The position numbers and the translations under genes were made by a program. Shown in pieces: positions 18,949-27,917 of a DNA stretch of 64,000 nt. The notes beneath the pieces were generated by a model, which ran no database searches, had not been told where the DNA came from, and was given only the letters and a program-made list of their open reading frames with translations. This DNA comes from Cognatazoarcus halotolerans (lineage in GTDB: Bacteria; Pseudomonadota; Gammaproteobacteria; Burkholderiales; Rhodocyclaceae). The stretch is from positions 159,474-223,473 of the forward strand of contig NZ_WUAF01000008.1 of the NCBI RefSeq assembly GCF_009800965.1. Direction: 5' to 3'. The first letter of the stretch is position 1, and each line of letters starts with the position of its first letter.

Positions 18949-19334
18949 GACGAGTCTCCTTTTCGGATTTCTGGGATGCTGGATTCTTGCGCCTTGCCGG
19001 TTGAACGTTCCTGCAGGCCCTTGCCGGAAAGGCCGGGTGATCTGTCGGGTTTCAGCCGGGTTGGCCAGTCGATGCAAGCGTCAAACGTGCCAGAAATCTT
19101 CGGGTCCGGCCTTCGGTCCGCGAGTCATCTGCAAGATATTGAATTTAATGAAATCTCTATGCGTTTCTTGATCGGAATCGATCATCTTGGCCAGGGTGAG
19201 CGTGGGCGAGAACGCACGTTCATGTCCCTGGGCATGCACCTTGCTGGCGCCAGAGCGCGGTATTGGTGCATGCACAATGGAAGAACGGGCCGCACTTGTG
19301 CGACCCGTTCGGTGCATGGATTCGGCGAAGGTGA
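18949..19334. other. Intergenic region with a doubtful 34-codon reading frame
   Basis: About 386 bp between the CBS gene and cysN. It holds the probable terminator of the cys operon (19283-19310). On the reverse strand a short frame ends at 19081; its last 34 codons, from ATG 19185, read MIDSDQETHRDFIKFNILQM and end in PEDFWHV. Their AT-richer codons differ from the flanks. There is no convincing ribosome-binding site, so it is not called as a gene. Nothing else was recognised. Confidence 0.4.
19283..19310 (-). terminator. Hairpin after cysN, probable terminator of the cys operon
   Basis: Inverted repeat GAACGGG...CCCGTTC (19283-19289 with 19304-19310), extended inside by CGCA/TGCG after one mismatch, with a 4-base loop. 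It lies 25 bp past the cysN stop codon (19335). On the transcribed strand it is followed by TTCC only, so the U-tract is poor and termination strength is uncertain. Confidence 0.6.
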
Positions 19335-20642
19335 TCAGCCGTCGATCATTCCGGCACCAACCGTATTGTTGGTGCTTTCGTCGATGATGATGAAGGCGCC
19401 CGTCGAGCGGTTCTTGTCGTAGGCATCGGCGAAAATCGGTTGGGCAAGCTTCAGCGTGAGTTGGGCAATGTCGTTCATCGCCAGCGTGGCGGTGCTTTCC
19501 TGCTCGAGGGTGTTCACGTCGAGGCGGTAGTCGATCTTGGCGATCTTGGCCTTCACCTCGCGCGAGGTGTGGCGCAGCAGATAGGTGCGGGCAGGTGACA
19601 TCGGGGTCTCCGACAACCAGCACACCGTGGCATCGACCTGCTTGGTGGTGAGTGGCTGCTCCGCGGTCTTGATGATCATGTCGCCACGCGAGATGTCGAT
19701 CTCGTCGGCGAGCAGGATGCTGACGGACTGCTCGTGGATCGCGCAGGCGATTTGTTCACCGCCGATCTCGATCGCCTTGACCGTGCTGGTGAGGCCTGAG
19801 GGGAGCACCGTCACCGCGTCGCCGACGGCGATCTCGCCAGACTCGACTCGTCCCATGAAGCCGCGATAGTCGTGCAGGGCGGGATTGGCGGAGTCCTGCG
19901 GGCGGCACACGAACTGCACCGGAAAGCGGAAATCCTCGGCCTTTTCGGTGTGCGCCGCCGGCGTGGTCTCGAGAATGTTCATGAGCGTGGGCCCGTTGTA
20001 CCAGCCGAGGCGCTCGCCACGATCCACCACCATGTCGCCATTGAGTGCGGACAGCGGGATGAAGCGCAGGTCCTTGATGCCGAGCTTTTCCGCAAAGGCC
20101 AGGTAGTCGGCCTTGATCTTCTCGAAGACGGCCTGGTCGTAATCGACCAGATCCATCTTGTTGACCGCCACCAACAGGTGCGGAATGCCGACTAGGCTGG
20201 CGAGGTAGGAGTGGCGACGGGTCTGGGTCTGCACGCCCTTGCGGGCATCGACGAGGATGATCGCGAGGTTGGCGGTCGAGGCGGCGGTGACCATGTTGCG
20301 GGTGTACTGCTCGTGGCCGGGCGCGTCGGCGATGATGTACTTGCGGGTACCGGTGGTGAAGTAACGGTAGGCCACGTCGATGGTGATGCCTTGCTCGCGT
20401 TCGGCCTGCAGGCCGTCGGTGAGCAGGGACAGGTCTACTGCGGTCATGCCGCGCTTGGCCGAGGTTTTCTCGATGGCGTTGAGGGTGTCCGCGAGGATGG
20501 TCTTGCTGTCGAACAGCAGGCGACCGATCAGGGTGCTCTTGCCGTCGTCTACGCTGCCGCAGGTGAGGAAGCGGAGCAGGCCGTGGTCGGCCGCATCGGG
20601 GCCGAGGGGATGAGGTGCATTCATGGTTTCGATCGTAGGCAT
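19335..20642 (-). CDS. cysN: Sulfate adenylyltransferase subunit 1 (GTPase) CysN
   Basis: GTPase subunit of ATP sulfurylase, which activates sulfate to APS. The start is ATG 20642 or the in-frame ATG 20624 six codons later; neither has a strong ribosome-binding site. From 20642 the protein has 435 residues. G motifs are intact: GSVDDGKS (29-36), DAPGHEQYTRNM, and NKMDLVD, followed by EF-Tu-like domains 2 and 3. It ends in the GAFIIIDESTNNTVGAGMI segment typical of CysN. No APS-kinase domain is fused, in line with the direct APS-reduction route encoded upstream. Confidence 0.95.
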   Translation of the reverse strand: MPTIETMNAPHPLGPDAADHGLLRFLTCGSVDDGKSTLIGRLLFDSKTILADTLNAIEKTSAKRGMTAVDLSLLTDGLQAEREQGITIDVAYRYFTTGTRKYIIADAPGHEQYTRNMVTAASTANLAIILVDARKGVQTQTRRHSYLASLVGIPHLLVAVNKMDLVDYDQAVFEKIKADYLAFAEKLGIKDLRFIPLSALNGDMVVDRGERLGWYNGPTLMNILETTPAAHTEKAEDFRFPVQFVCRPQDSANPALHDYRGFMGRVESGEIAVGDAVTVLPSGLTSTVKAIEIGGEQIACAIHEQSVSILLADEIDISRGDMIIKTAEQPLTTKQVDATVCWLSETPMSPARTYLLRHTSREVKAKIAKIDYRLDVNTLEQESTATLAMNDIAQLTLKLAQPIFADAYDKNRSTGAFIIIDESTNNTVGAGMIDG

Positions 20643-20715
20643 GAGGTGACTGGCGTTCCGGGGTATTGGGCGTATGGCACTGCTGCGGGAGGCGGGTCCC
20701 GCATCGGCAGGCGTC

Positions 20716-21630
20716 TCAGAAATACCCTTCCTTCTTGCGTTGCTCCATCGAGGCTTCCGAGGTCTGGTCGTCCATTCGCGTGGCGCCGCGTTCGGTGATC
20801 GTCGTGGTCGCCGTCTCGGCGAGGATCTTGTCGAGGGTGTCCGCATCGGACTCGACCGGGGCGGTACAGCTGATGTCGCCAACCGTGCGGAAGCGCACCA
20901 GCACCTCTTCGACCTTGTCTTCGGGCTTCGCCGGGGTGAGCTCGGTGACCGGCTGCAGCAGCCCGTTCTTGCGTACCACCGAGCGGGTGTGGGCGAAATA
21001 GATCGAGGGCAGCTCGAGCTGTTCGCGCTGGATGTACTGCCACACGTCGAGTTCGGTCCAGTTGCTGATCGGGAAGGCGCGGATGTTTTCGCCCTTGTGG
21101 GTCCGCGCGTTGAAGAGATTCCACAGTTCGGGGCGCTGGTTTTTGGGATCCCACTGACCGAACTCGTCGCGGAAGCTCATGATGCGCTCCTTGGCGCGCG
21201 CCTTCTCCTCGTCGCGACGTGCACCGCCGATGCAGCAGTCGAAGCCGAATTCCTCGATCGCTTCGAGCAGGGTCACCGACTGGTGCTTGTTGCGCGACTC
21301 GAGCGGATGTTTGAGCACGATGCTGCCGCGCGCCATTGAGTCTTCGAGCGAACGCACGATCAGGCGCTCACCGAGTTCGGCGGCACGCTTGTCGCGGAAG
21401 GCAATGACTTCCTCGTAGTTGTGGCCGGTGTCGATGTGCATCAGCGGGAAGGGGAAGCGTCCCGGCCGGAAGGCCTTTTCGGCGAGGCGCAGCAGGCAGA
21501 CCGAATCCTTGCCGCCCGAGAAGAGCAGCACTGGATTGCTGCACTGGCCGGCAACCTCGCGCAGGATGTGGATGGCTTCGGCTTCCAGCCAGTCGAGGTG
21601 GCTGAGGGTCTGTTTGGTGAGTGTGCTCAT
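20716..21630 (-). CDS. cysD: Sulfate adenylyltransferase subunit 2 CysD
   Basis: Catalytic PP-loop subunit of ATP sulfurylase, 304 residues from ATG 21630. The PP motif FSGGKDS lies at about 37-43. Further family hallmarks are MHIDTGHNYEEVIAFRD, CCIGGARRDEEKARAKER and the C-terminal METxQRKKEGYF-like end (MEQRKKEGYF). The gene sits between cysH (53 bp upstream) and cysN (73 bp downstream), the order of the pathway operon. Confidence 0.97.
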   Translation of the reverse strand: MSTLTKQTLSHLDWLEAEAIHILREVAGQCSNPVLLFSGGKDSVCLLRLAEKAFRPGRFPFPLMHIDTGHNYEEVIAFRDKRAAELGERLIVRSLEDSMARGSIVLKHPLESRNKHQSVTLLEAIEEFGFDCCIGGARRDEEKARAKERIMSFRDEFGQWDPKNQRPELWNLFNARTHKGENIRAFPISNWTELDVWQYIQREQLELPSIYFAHTRSVVRKNGLLQPVTELTPAKPEDKVEEVLVRFRTVGDISCTAPVESDADTLDKILAETATTTITERGATRMDDQTSEASMEQRKKEGYF

Positions 21631-21683
21631 TTTGCTTGTCGGTGATTCGGGATTGATCGGGGCTTGTACATGGAAGCCGGGGG

Positions 21684-22457
21684 CTACACGCTCTTCTTCA
21701 CATGCAGGCCACATTCCTTGCTGGCCGGGTCTTCCCACCACCAGCGTCCGGCGCGGACGTCCTCGCCGACTGCGACCGCGCGGGTGCAGGGCGCGCAACC
21801 GATGCTCGGGTAGAACTGGTCGTGGAGCGCGTTGTAGGGCACTTCATGCAGGCGGATGTAGGCCCACACCTCGGCTTCCGACCAGTCGGACAAGGGGTTG
21901 AGTTTCTCGAGACCGTTGCCGGCGTCGAATTCGCGTGTCGGCAAGGCGGCGCGCGTCGGGGACTGGGCCGCGCGCAGACCGGTGATCCAGGCCCTCTTGC
22001 CGGCCAGCGCACGCTTGAGCGGTTCGACCTTGCGGATCTGGCAGCAGGCCTTGCGCATCTCGATAGAGTCGTAGAAGGCATTGATGCCGTTGCCGCGGAC
22101 ATAGGCTTCGACCGCCCCGGACTCTGGGAAGAAGACCTTGAGTTTGCGGCCGTAACGCTGCTCGACCTCGCCCATCAGGGTGTAGGTTTCGGCCGGCAGG
22201 CGACCGGTGTCGAGCGAGAATATCTCGATCGGCAGCGCCTCGCGCAGGATCAGATCGGTGAGCACCATGTCTTCGGCGCCGAAGCTGTTGGCGAAGGTCA
22301 GCTGACCTTCGCTGCCGAACTCGGTCAGAGAAGCCTTTAGAAAGTCGAGTGCCGAGGCGGACTTCTGCTGCACGGTCGCAGTCAGCTCGGGGCTTAGATG
22401 AGGGCTGGTGGCGGGATTCTTCGCTGCCGGCCGCAGGATCGAGACGGCGCCGCTCAT
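21684..22457 (-). CDS. cysH: Adenylyl-sulfate (APS) reductase, CysH family
   Basis: Reduces activated sulfate to sulfite using thioredoxin or glutathione. The 257-residue protein carries the two cysteine pairs that bind a [4Fe-4S] cluster in assimilatory APS reductases, KACCQIRK and GCAPCTR, plus the C-terminal catalytic ECGLH. PAPS-specific enzymes of the E. coli type lack these pairs, so APS is the likely substrate; this agrees with the absence of an APS kinase in the operon. It overlaps the DUF934 gene by 4 bases. Confidence 0.95.
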   Translation of the reverse strand: MSGAVSILRPAAKNPATSPHLSPELTATVQQKSASALDFLKASLTEFGSEGQLTFANSFGAEDMVLTDLILREALPIEIFSLDTGRLPAETYTLMGEVEQRYGRKLKVFFPESGAVEAYVRGNGINAFYDSIEMRKACCQIRKVEPLKRALAGKRAWITGLRAAQSPTRAALPTREFDAGNGLEKLNPLSDWSEAEVWAYIRLHEVPYNALHDQFYPSIGCAPCTRAVAVGEDVRAGRWWWEDPASKECGLHVKKSV

Positions 22458-22987
22458 GCCGCGAGCCCTCGTTGCTGACGGCGGAACAGCGGCTCAGTCT
22501 CCGTCACCGAACGCTGGTAGGGCGCCGAGAAGTCCCCGAGGCTGGCGAGAGCCCGTTCTAGTTGCTCGTCCGTATAGCGGTCTTGTGCTGGCTGAAGCGC
22601 GTCGAAGCCGCAGCGCGTGAAGGCCTGGAACTGATCGCGCAGCACCTCACCGATCGCGCGCAGCTCGCCGGTGTAGCCGTAGCGGGTACGCAGCAGTGCG
22701 GCGCTCGAGTATCCGCGGCCGTCGGTGAACTTGGGAAAGCGGATCGCCACCAGCGGCAGCGCGGCGAGGTCGGCGACGATCTGCGCCGGATCGTCGCTGC
22801 CGTCCAGCCAGACGGCGATCTCACCCTGGCGGGCTGCGATGGGTTCGCGTTGCGCCTGCCACACCGACAGCGGCACGATGACTTTCCCGGCTGGAAGCGC
22901 GAGATCCTCGGCCCGCCCGTCTTCGCCGAGCAGCACGATCTGCCAGTCGTCGCTGACGATCCGGCCATTCTTGATGAGCTTAGCCAT
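22454..22987 (-). CDS. DUF934 protein of the sulfite-reduction operon
   Basis: 178-residue protein of DUF934, found almost always beside sulfite reductase and cysH in proteobacteria. ATG 22987 begins MAKLIKNGRIVSDDWQIVLL, the conserved family N-terminus. Conserved blocks include VAIRFPKFTDGRGYSSAALLRTRYGY and the FDALQPAQDR region. It overlaps the cysI end by 8 bases and the cysH start by 4, so the three are translationally linked. The biochemical role is not established; electron delivery or assembly for sulfite reductase has been suggested by context only. Confidence 0.9.
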   Translation of the reverse strand: MAKLIKNGRIVSDDWQIVLLGEDGRAEDLALPAGKVIVPLSVWQAQREPIAARQGEIAVWLDGSDDPAQIVADLAALPLVAIRFPKFTDGRGYSSAALLRTRYGYTGELRAIGEVLRDQFQAFTRCGFDALQPAQDRYTDEQLERALASLGDFSAPYQRSVTETEPLFRRQQRGLAA

Positions 22988-24662
22988 TGACCACTTTCCT
23001 TTGCGTCTGTTGTTCGCCGTACACCCGGGTCTTGAACGGGTCGAGGCCGATACGGCGCACGGTGTCCACGAAGCGCTCGTCTTCGTGGCGATTGTCGATA
23101 TAGGTCTCAATCAGCTTCGCGATCACGTCGGGCATTTCGGCGGCCGCAAAGGCGCGACCGATGACCTTGCCGATCGCGGCATCGTTGCCCTGATCGCCGC
23201 CGATGGTGACCTGGTACCACTCGGAACCGTTCTTATCGACTCCGAGCACACCGATATGACCCACGTGGTGATGTCCGCAGGCGTTCATGCAGCCCGAGAT
23301 GTTGAGCTCGAGCTCGCCGATGTCGTAGAGATAGTCGAGGTCGTCAAAACGTCGCTGGATCGCCTCCGCGATGGGAATCGACTTGGCATTCGCGAGGTTG
23401 CAGAAATCACCACCCGGGCAGCAGATGATGTCGGTCAGAAGGCCGATGTTGGGCGTCGCCAGACCGGCGTCGCGAGCCTTCTGCCAGAGCGCGAAGAGAT
23501 CACTTTTCTTCACGTCAGCCAGCACCAGATTCTGTTCATGGGTGACACGCAGTTCGCCGAAGGCATGGGCATCTGCCCAGTCGGCAACGAGATCCATCTG
23601 TTCGGCGGTGATATCGCCGGGCGCCACACCGGTCTTCTTGAGTGACAACACCACCGCGGCGTAGCCCGGCTGTTTGTGGGAACGCACGTTGCGCTTCACC
23701 CAGGCTGCGAAGGGTTTGTTCTCTACGCGCTTCTGCTCGAAACCAAGATCATCGGCCGGCAGCGTCGCGTAGGCTGGATCATCGAAGTGGTCGGCAATGC
23801 GATGCACCTCGTCGACCGTCAGCGTGCCCGGGCCGTCCTTGTGATGAATCCATTCCTCCTCCACCTGGCGCCGGAATTCCTCGATGCCCAGTGCGTTGAC
23901 GAGGATCTTGATGCGGGCCTTGTAGAGGTTGTCGCGGCGGCCGTGGCGGTTGTATACGCGCAGGATCGACTCGCAGTAGGTGAGCAGGTGCTGCCAGGGT
24001 ACGAACGGACTGATTTCCTTGCCAATGACCGGCGTGCGGCCTAGACCGCCGCCGACAAGTACCCGGAATCCGATCGCGCCTTCGGCATTCTTGACGAGAT
24101 CGAGGCCGATGTCGTGGGCCTGGATCACCGCGCGGTCATGCTCCGCACCGTTCACCGCGATCTTGAACTTGCGCGGCAGATGGGTGAATTCGGGATGGAA
24201 GCTGCTCCATTGGCGCAGGATTTCGCACCACGGGCGCGGGTCAATGATCTCGTCGCCGGCCACGCCTGCGAAGGGGTCGGAAGTCACGTTGCGGATGCAA
24301 TTGCCGGAGGTCTGGATTGCATGCATCTGCACGGTGGCCAGCTCCGCCAGGATCTCGGGCACGTTCTCCAGGGCCGGCCAGTTGAGCTGCAGGTTCTGGC
24401 GGGTACTGAAGTGGCCGTAGCCCTTGTCATACTTGCGGGTGATCGCGGCAAGCTTGCGAAGTTGGGTCGAGCTGAGGTTGCCGTACGGGATCGCAATGCG
24501 CAACATCGGCGCCTGGCGCTGAATGTAGAGGCCGTTCTGGAGGCGCAGCGGGCGGTATTCGTCTTCGCTCAGTTCGCCAGCGAGATAACGGTGCGTTTGA
24601 TCGCGGAACTGGGCAACGCGCTCATCTACATTGCGCTGGTCATATGCGTCGTAACGGTACAT
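22980..24662 (-). CDS. cysI: Assimilatory sulfite reductase hemoprotein (nitrite/sulfite reductase family)
   Basis: Siroheme/[4Fe-4S] enzyme that reduces sulfite to sulfide. The 560-residue protein has the duplicated ferredoxin-like and siroheme domains; the cluster ligands are in CPGGDFCNLANAK and NISGCMNACGHHHVGH near the C-terminus. The TSGNCIRNVTSDPFAG segment and KFKIAVNG are family landmarks. No flavoprotein CysJ is adjacent, so the electron donor is probably a ferredoxin or another protein. The gene follows the TauE-type gene by 10 bp. Confidence 0.93.
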   Translation of the reverse strand: MYRYDAYDQRNVDERVAQFRDQTHRYLAGELSEDEYRPLRLQNGLYIQRQAPMLRIAIPYGNLSSTQLRKLAAITRKYDKGYGHFSTRQNLQLNWPALENVPEILAELATVQMHAIQTSGNCIRNVTSDPFAGVAGDEIIDPRPWCEILRQWSSFHPEFTHLPRKFKIAVNGAEHDRAVIQAHDIGLDLVKNAEGAIGFRVLVGGGLGRTPVIGKEISPFVPWQHLLTYCESILRVYNRHGRRDNLYKARIKILVNALGIEEFRRQVEEEWIHHKDGPGTLTVDEVHRIADHFDDPAYATLPADDLGFEQKRVENKPFAAWVKRNVRSHKQPGYAAVVLSLKKTGVAPGDITAEQMDLVADWADAHAFGELRVTHEQNLVLADVKKSDLFALWQKARDAGLATPNIGLLTDIICCPGGDFCNLANAKSIPIAEAIQRRFDDLDYLYDIGELELNISGCMNACGHHHVGHIGVLGVDKNGSEWYQVTIGGDQGNDAAIGKVIGRAFAAAEMPDVIAKLIETYIDNRHEDERFVDTVRRIGLDPFKTRVYGEQQTQRKVVNG

Positions 24663-24672
24663 GGGGATTCTC

Positions 24673-25452
24673 TCAATGGGTAATCAGTTTGGCCCCGACC
24701 AGCATCAGCATCGTCGCCAGAATCGGACGCAGCACGCGGTCGGGCACCTTCGTAGAGATGTGGCTGCCGAGCCAGATACCGGGCAGGGAACCGATGATCA
24801 GGCTGCCGAGCAGGAGCCAGTCGACGCTGCCGAGCATCCAGTGGCCCATGCCTGCAACCGCGGTCAGTGGCACGGCGTGGGCGATGTCGGAGCCGACGAT
24901 ACGGAGCGTCGGGAGGCGTGGATAAAGAAAAAACAGGGCGGTTACGCCGAGCGCACCAGCGCCGACGGAGGAGATCGACACCAGTACGCCCAGCACCGCG
25001 CCGGTCAGTACCGTCAATATTGCGGTGCGGCGCGGATCGGGGTTCTCGCCGAATCGTACGAGCGCGTACTCCTGGATGCGCTTGCGGAAGATGATGGCAA
25101 CCGCGGTGAGCACCAGCGCAATCCCGAGCGCCACCTTGATGATGCCGGTTGCGCCGTCGATGCCGCCGGGAGCAAAGTGGCCGATGAACAGCAGCGTCAA
25201 TACCGCAGCGGGAATGCTGCCGCTGGCGAGCCGCCGCGTGACGGTCCAGTCTACCGTGCCCTTGAGCCCGTGGGCCAGCGTGCCGCCGGCCTTGGTGATG
25301 GCTGCGTACAGCAGATCGGTGCCGACCGCGACCGAGGGGTGAATGCCGAACATCAGCACCAGCAGCGGCGTCATGAGCGATCCGCCGCCAACCCCGGTCA
25401 GTCCGACGATGGCGCCAACGGCAAATCCCGCAACGGTGTAGGCAAAATCCAT
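24673..25452 (-). CDS. TauE/SafE-family sulfite exporter
   Basis: Inner-membrane protein of 259 residues with about eight hydrophobic helices, belonging to the TauE/SafE family linked with export of sulfite or related organosulfur anions. It starts at ATG 25452 and shows the family glycine pattern GAIVGLTGVGGGSLMTPLL at the N-terminus and its counterpart GAVLGVLVSISSVGAGALGV in the second half. It is the first gene of the cys operon and is divergent from cysB. A role as a sulfite safety valve, or alternatively as a sulfur importer, is inference from context. Confidence 0.9.
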   Translation of the reverse strand: MDFAYTVAGFAVGAIVGLTGVGGGSLMTPLLVLMFGIHPSVAVGTDLLYAAITKAGGTLAHGLKGTVDWTVTRRLASGSIPAAVLTLLFIGHFAPGGIDGATGIIKVALGIALVLTAVAIIFRKRIQEYALVRFGENPDPRRTAILTVLTGAVLGVLVSISSVGAGALGVTALFFLYPRLPTLRIVGSDIAHAVPLTAVAGMGHWMLGSVDWLLLGSLIIGSLPGIWLGSHISTKVPDRVLRPILATMLMLVGAKLITH

Positions 25453-25559
25453 GATGCTCCCCAATCTTGTGCGGTGCATCGTACGGTGCGGCAATAGATC
25501 AATGAAGGCCTGTTGGGTTAAGATCAAAGAACCAAAAGTTATTTGATGGTGACCTTGCC
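25453..25559. promoter_or_regulatory. Divergent control region between the cys operon and cysB
   Basis: The 107-bp gap separates the first gene of the cys operon from cysB. It must contain both promoters and, by analogy with other CysB-controlled operons, the CysB binding sites. An AT-rich stretch (25513-25550, with AAAGTTATTTGATGG) lies next to the cysB start. No precise operator could be assigned by eye. Confidence 0.45.
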
Positions 25560-26501
25560 ATGAATCTGCAGCAATTGCGCTATGTCTATGAGGTCGCCCG
25601 GCACGGATTCAATGTGTCCGAGGCGGCGGACGCACTGTTCACTTCTCAACCGGGCGTCTCGAAGCAGATTCGTTTGCTTGAGGATGAGCTCGGCGTCGAG
25701 GTGTTTGCCCGTCACGGCAAACGGTTGATCGGCTTTACCGATCCCGGTCGCCAGGTCTTGTCGATTGCGGAGCGGGTGTTGCGCGATCTTGACAACCTGC
25801 GTCAGGTGGGCGAGGAATTTTCCAATGAGGCCAGCGGCCGACTGTCCATCGCGACCACCCATACCCAGGCGCGTTATGTCCTTCCAAAGGTGATTGCGGC
25901 ATTCATGCAACGATATCCTGCCGTCAAGCTCGAACTGCATCAGGGGAGTCCACGCCAGGTGTGCGACATGGTGCTTGCCGGAGAAGCGGATATCGCGATC
26001 GCCACCGAGGCGATCGCAGAATATGGCGAGCTTGTCATGCTGCCCTGCTATCAATGGAATCGCTGTGTGATCGCGCCCAGGAAGCACCCGATCCTGGGTG
26101 CAAAGCCGCTGACGCTCGAGGAAATAGCAAAGTGGCCGGTCATTACCTACGATTCGGCCTTTACCGGGCGCAGCCAGATCAACAAAGCCTTTGTCGGGCG
26201 AGGACTCAAGCCAAACGTTGTGCTTACAGCGATCGACTCCGACGTCATCAAGACCTACGTGGCCATGGGTCTCGGCATCGGCATCCTTGCCAGCATGGCC
26301 TTTGACGAAACAACCGATACCCGTATCGGCATGCTTGATGCCTCACACCTTTTCGAATCGAGCACCACTCGCATCGGGATACTCAGGAATGCCTGGTTGA
26401 GGGGTTATGTCTACGCGTTCATTGAATTGTTCGCCCCACATCTGTCGAAGCGCATGGTGGAGGCGGCAATTGCCGGAGGCGGGAGCGATCCGGGGTTGTG
26501 A
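25560..26501 (+). CDS. cysB: LysR-type transcriptional regulator CysB
   Basis: Activator of sulfate-assimilation genes. The 313 residues have an N-terminal winged helix-turn-helix (about 1-60; MNLQQLRYVYEVARHGFNVS and SQPGVSKQIRLLEDELG) and a C-terminal effector domain (about 90-295) with THTQARYVLP, the CysB/Cbl-type signature for binding sulfate or acetylserine-type ligands. It is transcribed divergently from the cys operon. The bidirectional terminator at 26535-26567 follows. Confidence 0.95.
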   Translation: MNLQQLRYVYEVARHGFNVSEAADALFTSQPGVSKQIRLLEDELGVEVFARHGKRLIGFTDPGRQVLSIAERVLRDLDNLRQVGEEFSNEASGRLSIATTHTQARYVLPKVIAAFMQRYPAVKLELHQGSPRQVCDMVLAGEADIAIATEAIAEYGELVMLPCYQWNRCVIAPRKHPILGAKPLTLEEIAKWPVITYDSAFTGRSQINKAFVGRGLKPNVVLTAIDSDVIKTYVAMGLGIGILASMAFDETTDTRIGMLDASHLFESSTTRIGILRNAWLRGYVYAFIELFAPHLSKRMVEAAIAGGGSDPGL

Positions 26502-26534
26502 CTCTCCCTTGGGAGATGTTGTTCTACAAAGGAA

Positions 26535-26567
26535 AAGACGAGAGCCGCGATATGCGGCTCTCGTCTT
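26535..26567. terminator. Bidirectional terminator between cysB and a PEP-CTERM gene
   Basis: Perfect 14-bp inverted repeat AAGACGAGAGCCGC / GCGGCTCTCGTCTT (26535-26548 and 26554-26567) with loop GATAT. It lies 34 bp after the cysB stop codon and 23 bp after the end of the convergent PEP-CTERM gene. On the reverse strand it runs into TTTTCC. It can serve both genes. Confidence 0.88.
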
Positions 26568-26589
26568 CGATCCTAATCAGGCTCAAGCT

Positions 26590-27744
26590 TTAGCGACGAG
26601 CGCTGCGGTAGCCAAGGCCGCCCATGATCGCCAGCCCGAGCGCAACCAAGGCAAGGCCATTCGGTTCAGGAACCGTGGTCTGACACCCCGGGGCCGTCGG
26701 GCTTTCCTCGCAAATATTCGTGGCGGTCACCGGCATGATCCACGCCGTCTCGCCCCCACCGTTTATGTACGCCATTTCCCAAGTGACCTGTACAGCGTCC
26801 CACTTGCCAGTGAGGAGTTCGGCGTCAAGCTCCGGGCTGTTGACCATGAACGCGGCTGCATTCTGCCCAAGGTTGTTCTGGTTCCGAACGGTCGCATTCG
26901 GATCTGCGCAAGATCCATCCGTTTCGGGGAAACCAAGAAAGTCGCCCGCGGCATTCGCACAGATTCCAGCATGGACGTAAACCCACGGGCCAAAGTCATA
27001 GCCTGCGGAACCGTACGTGGAATTGGTGCCCGTGGCATCAGGCAGAGTGTCGTCAAGAGGCGTGTAGTTACTCGAGTAAGCGCCATTTGTGCCCATGTCT
27101 CCGCCAAGATAAAGGTACTTGACGTCAGCAGACTCGGCATCAACGAGCTTGATCATGCCCCAGATCAACAAGTCCGTCGTTTCGAGACCGGTGCCACTTC
27201 CGGTTTCGTTGAATGCGAAGAAGAAGGCGACCGGCGTGTTGTTGGTCAGCGAAAGAAGCGAGGTCGTGGTCGCATCCCAGCTTCCCTCTGCATCGCCGAA
27301 AAATTCGCTCTGAAAAGTCTGAGGGTTTCCATTCCCGCTGTACGGATCATCCGTCGTCCGGGTTGAAAACGTCACGCTTGTATCGTTGTTCGGGGAGGGG
27401 GTGTTGTAGGAGCCGTCAGTCCCGCCCGTGGGGTTGCCGGTCGAAGTATATTGACCGTTGTTGATTCCGATGATGGTGTAGTCCTTGATCGCACCGTAGG
27501 TCGACGGAGCGAAATAGGGGTCGCCCGGGGACGGCACCGAACTTCCCGTAGCGCGCAGATTCAGCAGCGGCAGGGAGAACACGTTGAAGTCGTTGAACGC
27601 GATGCAGTTATTCGTCGGTCCCAATCCGCAATCGGCGGTGGGCAAGACAACAGCGGCCGCGTCGGTCGCAAGGAATGCACTTCCTGCGATGAGCATTGCA
27701 GCTGCGCAGCTGCGCTTGAATGCAAGGCCGAATTGCTTGTTCAT
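26590..27744 (-). CDS. PEP-CTERM exosortase-sorted surface protein
   Basis: Secreted protein expected to be processed by an exosortase. ATG 27744, with AAGGG eight bases upstream, gives 384 residues; an in-frame GTG three codons earlier is less likely. A signal peptide (about 1-31, ending ATDAAA) leads to a Thr/Ser/Asn/Gly-rich, mostly beta-predicted body with no recognised enzyme domain. The C-terminus has the sorting signal VPEPNGLALVALGLAIMGGL followed by GYRSARR: the PEP motif, a hydrophobic helix and basic residues. It has its own upstream enhancer-like motif and sigma-54-like promoter. No exosortase gene is in the window. Confidence 0.88.
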   Translation of the reverse strand: MNKQFGLAFKRSCAAAMLIAGSAFLATDAAAVVLPTADCGLGPTNNCIAFNDFNVFSLPLLNLRATGSSVPSPGDPYFAPSTYGAIKDYTIIGINNGQYTSTGNPTGGTDGSYNTPSPNNDTSVTFSTRTTDDPYSGNGNPQTFQSEFFGDAEGSWDATTTSLLSLTNNTPVAFFFAFNETGSGTGLETTDLLIWGMIKLVDAESADVKYLYLGGDMGTNGAYSSNYTPLDDTLPDATGTNSTYGSAGYDFGPWVYVHAGICANAAGDFLGFPETDGSCADPNATVRNQNNLGQNAAAFMVNSPELDAELLTGKWDAVQVTWEMAYINGGGETAWIMPVTATNICEESPTAPGCQTTVPEPNGLALVALGLAIMGGLGYRSARR

Positions 27745-27783
27745 GGATGGCACCCTTGTTGTTTGATCTATGTCATTTTTAAA

Positions 27784-27799
27784 GGAAAAGCTGTGCCAT
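27784..27799 (-). promoter_or_regulatory. Sigma-54-like promoter of the 26.6-kb PEP-CTERM gene
   Basis: On the reverse strand ATGGCACAGCTTTTCC has a perfect -24 element (TGGCAC) and a -12 element TTTTCC in which the usual G of GC is replaced by C. GG and the -12 dinucleotide are 10 bases apart, the required spacing. It ends 40 bp before the ATG. This is the weakest of the four boxes in the window. Confidence 0.5.
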
Positions 27800-27862
27800 T
27801 TTGTTTAAGTCATTGAATGAAAATAAATGCGAGACATCGTGGATGTGACTTTTTACTCGGCA

Positions 27863-27879
27863 TGTAAAGAATTTCGACA
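27863..27879 (-). promoter_or_regulatory. Candidate enhancer element TGTCG-N6-TT-N-ACA (site 1)
   Basis: Reverse-strand TGTCGAAATTCTTTACA, a TGT-N11-ACA element. It begins exactly 80 bp before the start of the sigma-54-like box of the same gene, the same distance as in the 39-kb PEP-CTERM gene. It shares the invariant positions of the other three copies. It overlaps no gene and lies upstream of the PEP-CTERM start only. Confidence 0.6.
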
Positions 27880-27917
27880 TTGATTCGAGGCTGGCACCGC
27901 GGGGATCGCATGACATC

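Noticed and set aside
19081..19185. Short reverse-strand frame ending PEDFWHV
   Set aside because: Protein-like in places and AT-richer than its flanks, but no ribosome-binding site, no homology recognised and located after the cys terminator; kept only as a note in the intergenic entry.
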